Shown here piece after piece: positions 1 through 7,534 of a stretch of 64,000 nt of DNA. This DNA is from JAGVYF01 sp041650315 (lineage in GTDB: Archaea; Nanobdellota; Nanobdellia; Woesearchaeales; JAGVYF01). The notes beneath the pieces are model-generated. The model did no database searches. It was not told where the DNA came from and saw only the letters and a program-made list of their open reading frames with translations. Location: contig JBAZLJ010000001.1 in assembly GCA_041650315.1 (NCBI GenBank), positions 248,001 to 312,000 of the forward strand, given 5' to 3'. Numbering within the stretch: the stretch's first letter is position 1; the number at the start of each line of letters is the position of its first letter. Position numbers and translations under genes: made by a program.

Positions 1-654
1 AATTCTAGAGGGCTTGAACTTTCCGATCTCATAAATATCGGACTTATGGCAATGAATGAACACGCAATACCTAAATATGATTCAAGCAAAGGCACTAAAT
101 TCGCAACTTATGCCCAGACTTGGATAAGGTCGCTTATACTTCGCGAAATACGGAATTCTTTGATGATACATGTGCCGTTATATGAGCAGAGTCGTATAGA
201 GCGCGCTAACAGAGCAGATTCTTCGTTAGAGCAGAAAATGGATGATTCTTCTGAAGAGGATGCTGATATTAAAGAAATCATGCCAAAAGAAGAATTGGAA
301 TGCCGTAATCATCTTCTTTCGAATCCGGCTTCTCTTGACGGCGGAAGCGCTAAAGTTTATGAAGATACTTTAGTTGGCGATTCAAGCAATCCTGAAGAAG
401 TGATTGATAAGATGGATGGCGGATTGCTTAGCGAGAAAATCAGTAAAGCGTTGGATGCACTTACTGAACGTCAGCGTGAAATCATTAAGCACAGGTTCGG
501 TTTCTATGACGGCGTGTCTAAAACTTTGGCTGAGATCGGAGAGCTGTATCATGTCAGCAGGGAAGCTATAAGGCTGCAAGAAAAACGCGCATTGAAAAAA
601 CTGAAGAAATCTCTGCCTGGCGATATCTTGAAATTTAGCCGAATACAAGACTGA
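1..654 (+). CDS. Sigma-70-like RNA polymerase sigma factor (5' end outside window)
   Basis: The reading frame is open from the first base, so the N-terminus lies outside the window. The visible 217 residues follow the order of a bacterial group 1/2 sigma factor. Region 2.3-2.4 is recognised by SDLINIGLMAMNEHAIPKYD and by KGTKFATYAQTWIRS. A region 3-like stretch follows, then a 3.2-like linker (PASLDGG to NPEEV), and a region 4 helix-turn-helix (LTERQREIIKHRFGF, then VSREAIRLQEKRALKKLKK). The region 2.3 aromatic pair, normally WW, is TW here, and the residues that usually read the -12 base also differ, so promoter specificity is probably not the standard one. Archaea use TBP/TFB; sigma-like genes have been reported in a few DPANN genomes. 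The family call is firm. Whether it acts with the archaeal polymerase is unknown. It converges on and overlaps the PLD gene by 20 nt. Confidence 0.85.
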   Translation, partial: NSRGLELSDLINIGLMAMNEHAIPKYDSSKGTKFATYAQTWIRSLILREIRNSLMIHVPLYEQSRIERANRADSSLEQKMDDSSEEDADIKEIMPKEELECRNHLLSNPASLDGGSAKVYEDTLVGDSSNPEEVIDKMDGGLLSEKISKALDALTERQREIIKHRFGFYDGVSKTLAEIGELYHVSREAIRLQEKRALKKLKKSLPGDILKFSRIQD

Positions 655-1576
655 ATTCTTCTAAGTATTTTTTAGCAATATCTTTGTCTTCGATTATCAG
701 GATGTTCTCGTCATTATTATTGTTGCCGTTGCCTGTAGGATTGTATGAGCCGGTTATCACAATATTGTCATCCACTATGAACACTTTGTGGTGCATATTC
801 GCAGTGTTGTTGTCCCACTTTACGTTTAGATCCGTTTTTTTCAGCTTATAATATTCAACGTAATCGTTCTCCTGCGTCTTCTCGAATACGCCTTTGACTT
901 CTATTCCGTCTTTGCTCTTCTCTATCAGTTTGTTGCCGATGTCATCATCGGTGAATGAGAATGTCATGAAACGGATGGAATTCTTCGCTTTGCTCAGCGT
1001 TTCGATTACATGCTGCGCGCAGTTGTCTTCTGGGCAGAAATAATTCTGGTAATTACCGATCACGGGGTATTGGACTTGTTCGCCTCTGTTGAATGTGCCG
1101 TACCACATCTCTTTGAATTCAGATTCATAATTCTGGCTTAGATATGTTGATTTGAGTAATAATGCATTATTGTTATTCACCTTGTCGCATCTTTCGGTAG
1201 GATTCATGCTGCCGGTCCAGACATATTTATTATCGATGATGCAGAATTTGTTGTGCATGAGCTTGTCTGTCTTGTCCTTGCGGATCCAGTAATATTTAGT
1301 GAGCGCGCCTGCGTTATCATTATCTAAGAGCAGAAGGACATCTACTTTCTTGCTCATGTCGAATAATGCAGTTTTAACATTTTCTAAGTCTAGATCATAG
1401 AATGCGCAATGAATGCTTTGTTCAGCTTGGCTCAGCGCTTCGACTAGATGACTGCTGCAATCATCCCTTGGACAGAAGTATACTTGCGTCTGGATATCTT
1501 CTCTGATGACTTCGCCTGTTGAAGCGCAACCTGAAAGGAAGAATAATATGAAGATGATTGCCAGTAATTGTTTCAT
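635..1576 (-). CDS. Secreted phospholipase D-like lipoprotein with two HKD motifs
   Basis: This 313-residue protein starts with a lipoprotein signal (hydrophobic stretch, then FFLSGC), so the mature protein is probably lipid-anchored outside the membrane. Two PLD repeats are visible. The first has MHNKFCIIDNKYVWTGSMNP near residues 105-125 and the second has MHHKVFIVDDNIVITGSYNP near 260-280. Each carries HxK(x)4D followed by the G/S-x-N pattern, the residues that form the phosphodiesterase site. Cysteine pairs (CPRDDCSSH, CPEDNCAQH) open each repeat and suggest disulfides. Members of this family are phospholipases or Nuc-type nucleases; the small size and close-set repeats favour a nuclease acting on external DNA, but that is inference. 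A TATA-like CTTAAAAAC lies about 27 nt upstream, fitting a leaderless start. Confidence 0.85.
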   Translation of the reverse strand: MKQLLAIIFILFFLSGCASTGEVIREDIQTQVYFCPRDDCSSHLVEALSQAEQSIHCAFYDLDLENVKTALFDMSKKVDVLLLLDNDNAGALTKYYWIRKDKTDKLMHNKFCIIDNKYVWTGSMNPTERCDKVNNNNALLLKSTYLSQNYESEFKEMWYGTFNRGEQVQYPVIGNYQNYFCPEDNCAQHVIETLSKAKNSIRFMTFSFTDDDIGNKLIEKSKDGIEVKGVFEKTQENDYVEYYKLKKTDLNVKWDNNTANMHHKVFIVDDNIVITGSYNPTGNGNNNNDENILIIEDKDIAKKYLEEFSLVFG

Positions 1577-1621
1577 TATGATTAAGGCAATTCATATGGT
1601 TTTTAAGCTTATTCAGAAATG

Positions 1622-1630
1622 TTTATATAT
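1622..1630 (+). promoter_or_regulatory. TATA box of the small lipoprotein gene
   Basis: TTTATATAT is centred about 26 nt upstream of the ATG at 1652. This is the archaeal spacing for a leaderless transcript. It favours 1652 over the upstream in-frame ATG at 1619, which would lie before the expected transcription start. Confidence 0.6.
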
Positions 1631-1651
1631 CGCTTTGACTTAATTGTTGAT

Positions 1652-1933
1652 ATGAAATTCGCATTTATAGCATTGATTGCAATTGTTCTAGTCTTGTCAG
1701 GCTGCACTACTGGAAATGTAGTCACTGGACATATCACTCTAGAAGATGATTCTTTGAAATATGAAGCGATCAATGCATGCGTCATGGCTTGCGCGAAATG
1801 CAATCCTAAAGCATTGGAAACAGCGTGCACAATGAACTGCAACGAGATTTATACAGTCGGCGGAATCTTGAAAGTGCAGAAGTATACTGAACTTTATAGT
1901 TCTAAGTGCAGGGATGAAATAGCTAATCCTTAG
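1652..1933 (+). CDS. Small cysteine-rich lipoprotein, function unknown
   Basis: A 93-residue protein with a short lipoprotein signal (MKFAFIALIAIVLVLSGC). The lipobox LSGC is followed by TTGNVVTGH. The mature part holds six further cysteines in CVMACAKCNP, TACTMNC and SSKC spacing, compatible with a small disulfide-bonded helical domain. I recognise no family. It is divergent from the PLD lipoprotein, with less than 80 bp between the two starts, so the two envelope proteins may share control. The start was chosen from the TATA box at 1622-1630. Confidence 0.7.
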   Translation: MKFAFIALIAIVLVLSGCTTGNVVTGHITLEDDSLKYEAINACVMACAKCNPKALETACTMNCNEIYTVGGILKVQKYTELYSSKCRDEIANP

Positions 1934-1980
1934 AATTCTGATTAATTTTTAATTAATAAAATAAGAAAATAAAAATAGGC

Positions 1981-3873
1981 TTATTTCAGCCTGATTGTTT
2001 CTAGATTCTTAGGCGCGAATGTCTCAATCTTGAACAATTTGTGCAAACCTGAAGCTAAATCTAAACATTTTGAACTTTCTCCGTGAGACACGATTACTTT
2101 CTTAGGTCTTGGTGTAGCTCTGCCTACGAATGTGGTCAATTCTTTCCTGTCAGCGTGACCTGATATCTCCAAAGAATCGTGCACCTGCATTTTAATCACT
2201 ACAGTCTCAGGTTTTCCGTTCTCTTTGAATGTGAATTCGCGTTCACCCATCTTTATCCTTCTTCCCAATGAACCTTCGCCTTGGTAACATGAGAATACTA
2301 ATGAATGTCTTGCGTCATTGGCTAGCTCTTTGAAGTATTGGACCGATGGACCGCCGGTCATCATGCCAGATGTGGCAAGTATTATACAAGAACCAGCTTC
2401 TTCGAATATCTGTTTCCTTTCTTTTTGCGAACCTACTTTCCTGAAGATAGGCGATAAGAAAGGATTATTGTCTTTGTGGAAGATCTGTTTCCTGATATTA
2501 ACATTAAGGAATTCTGGATATGCTGTATGTATCGCAGTGATGTCCCAAACCATGCCGTCGATGTATACTGGAATTTCCGGTATCTCTTTCATCCTGACTT
2601 TCTCTTCGATCATTGCCATTATCTCTTGAGCTCTGCCTGAAGAAAGCACTGGCATCAATACTTTTCCGCCTCTTTCAACAGTGGTTTTGATTATATTAAC
2701 CATTTCCTGTTCAGCGTCTTGTCTTGGCGGAGCGATGTCATCTTTTCCACCATAGGTGGATTCGATTATCAAAGTTTCCAGTCTTGGGAATCTCATATCG
2801 GCTCCTTCTAGGAGTTTTGTTCTGATAAGTTTGATATCTCCAGAATAGACTAGGTTATGTAATCCATTGCCGACATGTAGGTGCGCCATTGCAGAACCTA
2901 GGATGTGACCGGAATTGTATAATGTCAATCTTACGTCTGGTGTAATATCTGTGACTTCTTCATAATCCAAACAGATTGTGTGCTTGATCATTTCCTTGAC
3001 GTCATCTGCGTTGAAGATAGGATCTTTTCCTTCATTCATCGAGACTTTAATCGCGTCAAGCAATATCAATGACATGACATCTCTCGTTGGAGTAGTGCAA
3101 TACACTGGGCCTCTGAATCCGTATTTGTATAAGCAAGGGATCATGCCCGAGTGGTCAAAGTGCGAGTGCGTAACTATGACTGCGTCCAGTTCATTTATGT
3201 TGAATTCCGGAACTTCCAGCATAGGGTATGCGTCTGCTTCAGATGCTACGTTGATACCGCAGTCTAATAGAATTCTTGATTCTGGTGTTGAAAGCAATAT
3301 GCATGATCTGCCTACTTCTCTTCCGCTGCCTAGATAAGTTATCCTTACCCATTCATGCTTCTTCTCTCTTAGCCAGCCGTCGTATATTCTGTGGCCAGTC
3401 TTATCAAGGAATTTTCTTCTTTCATCGCTGTTTTGGTATAGAATTGCCCTGATATCTTCGATCAATTGCGATTTTATTGCAGGTGTCCTTTTGATTAATG
3501 GAACCCACAATGTCTTTTTTCTGATATCACTTAATATCGAGCCTTGTTTGCCGATTGCCAGTCCTGGTTTTTCGGCGTGTATGATTACCATAGATCTTTG
3601 AGCGTCAAAGAAAATGTCTGAAACTCCTGCTTCATCAGTCATGAGTTTCTTGATTACTGCTTTAGCTTTCTCCATGTCCATAGTTATGCTTGGATCCGGC
3701 CTTAGCTCTACTCTTTTTTTCAGTTCGTCAACGACTTTTTTGACTGAGCCTTCGTTGTTCAAGAAAAAGTCTTTATCTTTTGTGTAAACTACTATATTAG
3801 CACCTTCAAAACAGATGTCGCTGATCTTGCCGGGCGGTAGCAGTTTTGCTACTTCTTTCAAAATGTCTGCCAT
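1981..3873 (-). CDS. fttA: FttA/aCPSF1, transcription termination ribonuclease
   Basis: A full-length 630-residue archaeal CPSF73-like protein. Two N-terminal KH-type RNA-binding regions span about residues 1-145, with GKQG at 108-111. They are followed by a metallo-beta-lactamase domain with the metal motif HSHFDH at 236-241, a beta-CASP insert, and C-terminal metal histidines (SGHAD near 570, VSHGES near 605). The family cleaves nascent RNA and releases RNA polymerase at archaeal terminators, usually as a dimer in the cytoplasm. It is upstream of psmB on the same strand with about 60 nt between them. All catalytic motifs are present and nothing is truncated. The call is firm because the KH plus beta-CASP combination is diagnostic. 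Confidence 0.97.
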   Translation of the reverse strand: MADILKEVAKLLPPGKISDICFEGANIVVYTKDKDFFLNNEGSVKKVVDELKKRVELRPDPSITMDMEKAKAVIKKLMTDEAGVSDIFFDAQRSMVIIHAEKPGLAIGKQGSILSDIRKKTLWVPLIKRTPAIKSQLIEDIRAILYQNSDERRKFLDKTGHRIYDGWLREKKHEWVRITYLGSGREVGRSCILLSTPESRILLDCGINVASEADAYPMLEVPEFNINELDAVIVTHSHFDHSGMIPCLYKYGFRGPVYCTTPTRDVMSLILLDAIKVSMNEGKDPIFNADDVKEMIKHTICLDYEEVTDITPDVRLTLYNSGHILGSAMAHLHVGNGLHNLVYSGDIKLIRTKLLEGADMRFPRLETLIIESTYGGKDDIAPPRQDAEQEMVNIIKTTVERGGKVLMPVLSSGRAQEIMAMIEEKVRMKEIPEIPVYIDGMVWDITAIHTAYPEFLNVNIRKQIFHKDNNPFLSPIFRKVGSQKERKQIFEEAGSCIILATSGMMTGGPSVQYFKELANDARHSLVFSCYQGEGSLGRRIKMGEREFTFKENGKPETVVIKMQVHDSLEISGHADRKELTTFVGRATPRPKKVIVSHGESSKCLDLASGLHKLFKIETFAPKNLETIRLK

Positions 3874-3934
3874 GTGATTATTACCTCATAAGTCTTAAAT
3901 TAAATTTCAAATATAAACAAAAGAAAACTGAGTT

Positions 3935-4588
3935 CTACTCAGCTTTTGTGTTTACTCTTAATGGTGGAAGTCTTTTAATGCCTTCCTTTGTTATTGTGAC
4001 TATGTCTATGCCGTTGCCTGTCGCGCAATCTCTTTGCAATGCTGCGCCTACAGCTTTCTTGGCAAGCTCTATACCTTCTTCGATTGTTATTTTTTCAGTA
4101 TATTGCGATTCCAATACGCCGTATGCGAATACGCTGCCTGAACCTGAGCTGATATAATCAGCTACTTCTGACAATGAGCCGTCTGGGAATATGTCGTATA
4201 ATGAGTATGTTCTTTTGTCGTTGTCATCGAATCCGCCCATCACGAACTGCGCAATGCCTGGGATCATGGACATTTTCCTTATGTTTTGGTAGGTCATGTT
4301 CGCCAATAGGTTTGCCGCTTCTTTTATTGTGGTCGGTCTGTAAGTCTTGATATTCTTAAGTGTGAGTTCTGCTTTGAGAAGTTTGATTATCAATTGGACA
4401 TCTGAAACTGTGCCCGCTATTGTCAAAGCGAGATTGTCCATGACTTTATGGATCTTGACTGCATTTTTGTCAACAATCATATAGCCAGCTGTTGCTCTTG
4501 TGTCTGCCGCTAGAACCAGGCCGTCCTTGCATCTTATGCCTACAGTAGTAGTGCCGGTTTTCAGTTGGTGTTCATTTAGTTCTGACAT
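3935..4588 (-). CDS. psmB: Proteasome beta subunit
   Basis: The N-terminal-nucleophile hydrolase of the 20S proteasome core. From the ATG at 4588 a 12-residue propeptide ends in KTG, and autocatalytic cleavage exposes the catalytic Thr of TTTVGI. The conserved Asp (ADTRA) and Lys (VDKNAVKI) follow at the expected spacing, and SGSGSVFAYG marks the C-terminal half. I chose the ATG at 4588 rather than a TTG four codons upstream because AAGAGG sits about 12 nt before the ATG but directly abuts the TTG. A TATA box (TTATATATAAA, about 4633-4644) lies upstream. With LonB in the same window it gives two of the usual archaeal proteolysis systems. Confidence 0.95.
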   Translation of the reverse strand: MSELNEHQLKTGTTTVGIRCKDGLVLAADTRATAGYMIVDKNAVKIHKVMDNLALTIAGTVSDVQLIIKLLKAELTLKNIKTYRPTTIKEAANLLANMTYQNIRKMSMIPGIAQFVMGGFDDNDKRTYSLYDIFPDGSLSEVADYISSGSGSVFAYGVLESQYTEKITIEEGIELAKKAVGAALQRDCATGNGIDIVTITKEGIKRLPPLRVNTKAE

Positions 4589-4670
4589 ATTAGTATTCAA
4601 CCTCTTGAGAATTACATATTCTTAGAAAGGTTCTTTATATATAAAACTTTCTATCATGTGAATAATGAAG

Positions 4671-4742
4671 TGAGCCTACCAGGAGTCGAACCCGGATTTA
4701 GCGGTCCGAAGCCGCTCGTGTTATCCGTTGCACTATAGGCCC
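4671..4742 (-). tRNA. tRNA-Arg (anticodon UCG)
   Basis: On the minus strand 72 nt fold into a full cloverleaf. The acceptor GGGCCTA pairs with TAGGCTC (one G-U) and the discriminator is A. The D arm has a GTG/CAC stem. The anticodon stem AGCGG/CCGCT encloses the loop CTTCGGA, giving anticodon TCG, which reads CGA. The T arm is CCGGG/CCTGG around TTCGACT, and the variable loop is 4 nt. No intron and no encoded CCA are visible. Its 5' end abuts the hairpin array at 4742-4866. Confidence 0.93.
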
Positions 4743-4866
4743 AAACTTTTGACTGCGCTGCGCTCCGCAAAAGTTTGATTCGCAAGGACTAAAGTCCTGC
4801 GCGCAGAATTGCTATGCAATTCATGCGAAACAAAATAAGTAGGGTATTTGCTTTGCAAAACCCTAC
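4742..4866. repeat. Array of four adjacent hairpins next to the tRNA
   Basis: Four inverted repeats lie side by side between rps17e and tRNA-Arg. They are CAAACTTTTG/CAAAAGTTTG (4742-4777), AGGACT/AGTCCT flanked by CGC/GCG (4781-4803), GAATTGC/GCAATTC (4806-4822, extended by GCA/TGC) and GTAGGGT/ACCCTAC (4839-4866). The middle two form one copy of a two-hairpin module found twice more in the window. No coding potential was seen here. Confidence 0.7.
4781..4827 (+). repeat. Two-hairpin module, copy 1
   Basis: Hairpin AGGACT-AA-AGTCCT is followed by hairpin GAATTGC-TAT-GCAATTC, joined by TGCGCGCA. Read in the opposite orientation it aligns with the modules at 32451-32502 and 41598-41649. Stem bases differ but pairing is kept. 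Confidence 0.6.
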
Positions 4867-4951
4867 GATGAATTTAACCCCACGATGAACTTAATATTAC
4901 TAATTATCTTTAATGTGTATTTAATTATTATGAAAAAAGTCTTTTCCGGAA

Positions 4952-5146
4952 CTAGAAATCTTTTTTGATCTTCTGCAGATGTGTGATGTAGCCGGTGATG
5001 ACGTTTTTCAATTTCTTGGACCGGATTTCTGCGAATTTTGGGACAATCTTTTTGTTTGCAGCATAGTCTTTACCGAATTCTGAGCCATATCTCAATACGA
5101 TTTCTTTTGCTGCTCTTTTAATCAGTTTTGATTTGATTCTGCCCAT
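4952..5146 (-). CDS. rps17e: 30S ribosomal protein S17e
   Basis: A complete 64-residue ribosomal protein with the family opening MGRIKSKLIKRAAKEIV and the core GSEFGKDYAANKK, then SKKLKNVITGYITHL. It is a small-subunit protein specific to archaea and eukaryotes. Length and charge are normal. It is transcribed towards the hairpin array and tRNA-Arg, with which it may share a transcript. The short spacing to the ABC transporter gene upstream (about 60 nt, same strand) includes a TATA-like TTTATAAAG, so it probably has its own promoter. Confidence 0.93.
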   Translation of the reverse strand: MGRIKSKLIKRAAKEIVLRYGSEFGKDYAANKKIVPKFAEIRSKKLKNVITGYITHLQKIKKDF

Positions 5147-5204
5147 TGTAACCTATGGAGAGAAGGGAGTCATTTATAAAGCTTTGGGTTTATGGGAGAA
5201 TCAT

Positions 5205-7004
5205 CTATGCATGCAATTTACCTTTCTGCACGCTCTTAACGTAAGCTTCCCATAGTTTGCGGAAGTCCCTAGAATCTTCTAATAGTTCTTCGAAAGTGCC
5301 ATGCGCTATGATCTTTCCTTCATTGAACATATATATCTTGTCGAACAGCGGCAATAGATTAAGCCTGTGGATTGATGAGATTACTGTTTTATTATTGAAT
5401 TCCTTGAATATGTTTTGGTAGATAAGATATTCATTCCTAGTATCTACACTGCTGGTAGGTTCGTCCATCAATAATATTTGCTTATCCTGCGATGCGAGTA
5501 ATCCTCTTGCCAATGCTAATCTCTGTTTCTCTCCGCCGGATAGATTAACTCCTTTTTCGAAGATAGACGATTCTAATTTTTTCGGTAATCTCTTTACTAC
5601 ATCAGAAAACTGTGCCATCCTGATGAATCTCTTGAGTTCTTCGGGTGAATAGTTTATGCCGAATGTGATGTTCTCTCTTATTGTGGTTGAGAATATCTCT
5701 GGATCCTGTGGTATGAGCGAGATGGCATGGCTGATTGATGCGAAGCCGTGCTCTACCTTTTTGTTATCTAAATACAATTCAATTGTCTTAGGTGTATATA
5801 ATTCCCTGATTATCTTCATGAATGTAGTTTTTCCGCTTCCGCTGTGGCCGATCAGCGCGATGTGTTCATTCCTTTTGATGTCCATATTCACATTGATGAG
5901 ATGGGATTCTTTGCCTTTTTCTAAATTGTATGAGAAGTTGAGATTTTTAATTCTTAGACTACCCCAACCATTGAGTTTCACTTCTTCTATTTTCCTTTTT
6001 TCTTTAAATGAATTTGAAATTTCCTCTGCGTTAAGTATCTTAGTTTTCTTCCTTATCATATTTCCCCATTTCCATGCCATTTGATAGAAGATGTTGGATA
6101 TCCTTTCTACATAGCCATAAAGAATGAATACTGTGCCGAGCATGACATCATTATTGCTTAGATATGCTTGGTAAAGATAGCTGCCTAATACTGCAAAAGT
6201 CAGGAATGAAACACTTAACGATACCATCGCCCACTTTGTTTCGTTAACTTTATTATTTTTGACATCAAGGGTATAAGGCGTGCTCATCATCTTCGAAATA
6301 GCTTTCATAACCTGTTTGTCTATTCTGAGAATTATCACTGTTGTTATGTTGCTGATCACATCAAATATTTTTGCGGAGATATCATTTTCTGCATGATTCA
6401 ATATTTTATATTGTGGAACGATTATTTTATCATATTTTCTTATGATAAGTCCTGTTAAGATTACCATAATCATCACGATATATGCCGAATGGATATTGAA
6501 ATATATCAGCGCTAAATATGAAGTGATGAATTTTATAATTATCTCTATATATTCATGTGAGCTTTCGCTAAAGTCGTATAATGAATCTGTTCCTTTCTGC
6601 ACTTTGTCTATAGTATCTCCTGATTGATGATCTGCATGCCATTCAGCAGGCAATACCATTATTCCGCCTAATAAGAATTTCTTGTAGTTCATTCTCACTT
6701 TGAATGCGTTAGCTTTTTCGATAACTCTTGCGGGGGCATGGAAGCACCAAAAACAGATCTCTAGAAGTATGAATGCTGCGGCATATCCGATTACTGTATA
6801 TACGTTTTCTGCAGTTAATCCTCCAGTTTGGATTGTATTAAGGATTTTCGCCATTATCAAAGGATATGCGAAACCAATTATGTTTGCGAAAATAAACAAT
6901 GTCACATACAAAGCTACATTTTTACGATTGCCTTCAGAATACTGCCAGACTTTACTGCCTAGAAAGATTAAAGGGTTATTCTTTACTAAATCATATAATC
7001 CCAT
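5205..7004 (-). CDS. ABC exporter, fused membrane and ATPase domains
   Basis: A 599-residue half-transporter of the MsbA/multidrug type. Residues 1-330 hold about six membrane helices, and residues 350-590 form the ATPase. Walker A GHSGSGKT is at 386-393, a Q-loop IPQDPEIF near 431-438, the signature LSGGEKQR at 488-495, Walker B LLMDEP at 511-516, and a switch histidine in SSIHRL. It should dimerise in the membrane and use ATP to expel lipids, peptides or drugs; the substrate cannot be read from sequence. Neighbours give no substrate clue. All ATPase motifs are intact. Confidence 0.9.
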   Translation of the reverse strand: MGLYDLVKNNPLIFLGSKVWQYSEGNRKNVALYVTLFIFANIIGFAYPLIMAKILNTIQTGGLTAENVYTVIGYAAAFILLEICFWCFHAPARVIEKANAFKVRMNYKKFLLGGIMVLPAEWHADHQSGDTIDKVQKGTDSLYDFSESSHEYIEIIIKFITSYLALIYFNIHSAYIVMIMVILTGLIIRKYDKIIVPQYKILNHAENDISAKIFDVISNITTVIILRIDKQVMKAISKMMSTPYTLDVKNNKVNETKWAMVSLSVSFLTFAVLGSYLYQAYLSNNDVMLGTVFILYGYVERISNIFYQMAWKWGNMIRKKTKILNAEEISNSFKEKRKIEEVKLNGWGSLRIKNLNFSYNLEKGKESHLINVNMDIKRNEHIALIGHSGSGKTTFMKIIRELYTPKTIELYLDNKKVEHGFASISHAISLIPQDPEIFSTTIRENITFGINYSPEELKRFIRMAQFSDVVKRLPKKLESSIFEKGVNLSGGEKQRLALARGLLASQDKQILLMDEPTSSVDTRNEYLIYQNIFKEFNNKTVISSIHRLNLLPLFDKIYMFNEGKIIAHGTFEELLEDSRDFRKLWEAYVKSVQKGKLHA

Positions 7005-7055
7005 ATCTATATTATCAAAATTATAATTAATAAATGTATCTATTGGAGAATAAAT

Positions 7056-7409
7056 CTATATCTCGGATATTCCGTCTTTCGTCAGTGCGACCATCCTGAA
7101 GCCTGCGCCGGATTGCATGACTGCGGATAGAAGCGCCATATGCTCTTTGCCTGAACCGGATACCATGTTCAATGCAATCTCTCCACCTATTTTGCTAGTC
7201 AATCCTTTCTTAATGTCAGAAGTAAGCTCTTTCAATGATTTGCGTTCATCGACAACAATCATCTCAAATGGTTTTTCGCATTTGAAGTTTTCTTGGCCGA
7301 ATGGATTCGTTATCAGGATCACTTTTTCCCATTCTTGGTCTTTCATAAGCCTGCCGACATGGCCCCATGTGCCTTTGCCGCTGCTAAGGTTCGCAACCAA
7401 TATTGTCAT
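7056..7409 (-). CDS. Small CARF-like Rossmann-fold protein, function unknown
   Basis: A 117-residue single-domain protein. It starts with a beta strand and Gly-rich loop (VANLSSGKGTWGHV), continues with VILITNPFG and ends with NMVSGSGKEHMALLSAVMQ followed by FRMVALTKDG. That last Gly-rich turn with K-x-x-M and a helix resembles the ligand-binding turn of CARF and Card1-like domains (TGGTKxM), although here it reads SGSGKEHM. I believe related uncharacterised proteins occur in other archaea but cannot check. No CRISPR array or cas gene is present in the window. A nucleotide-binding or sensor role is inference. Confidence 0.5.
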   Translation of the reverse strand: MTILVANLSSGKGTWGHVGRLMKDQEWEKVILITNPFGQENFKCEKPFEMIVVDERKSLKELTSDIKKGLTSKIGGEIALNMVSGSGKEHMALLSAVMQSGAGFRMVALTKDGISEI

Positions 7410-7534
7410 AGCAGAATTAAGAGTTCTTAAATTATATAAATATTATGTATTTTATTATTTTATATGATATATAATATTCATAATGTTTTTAAATAGACGT
7501 TGTTTAGGGCTTTATATTGTAACAGGTGAAACAT

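Noticed and set aside
4742..4866. CRISPR array
   Set aside because: The hairpins differ from each other in sequence and there are no equal spacers. No CRISPR repeat pattern was noticed anywhere in the window.
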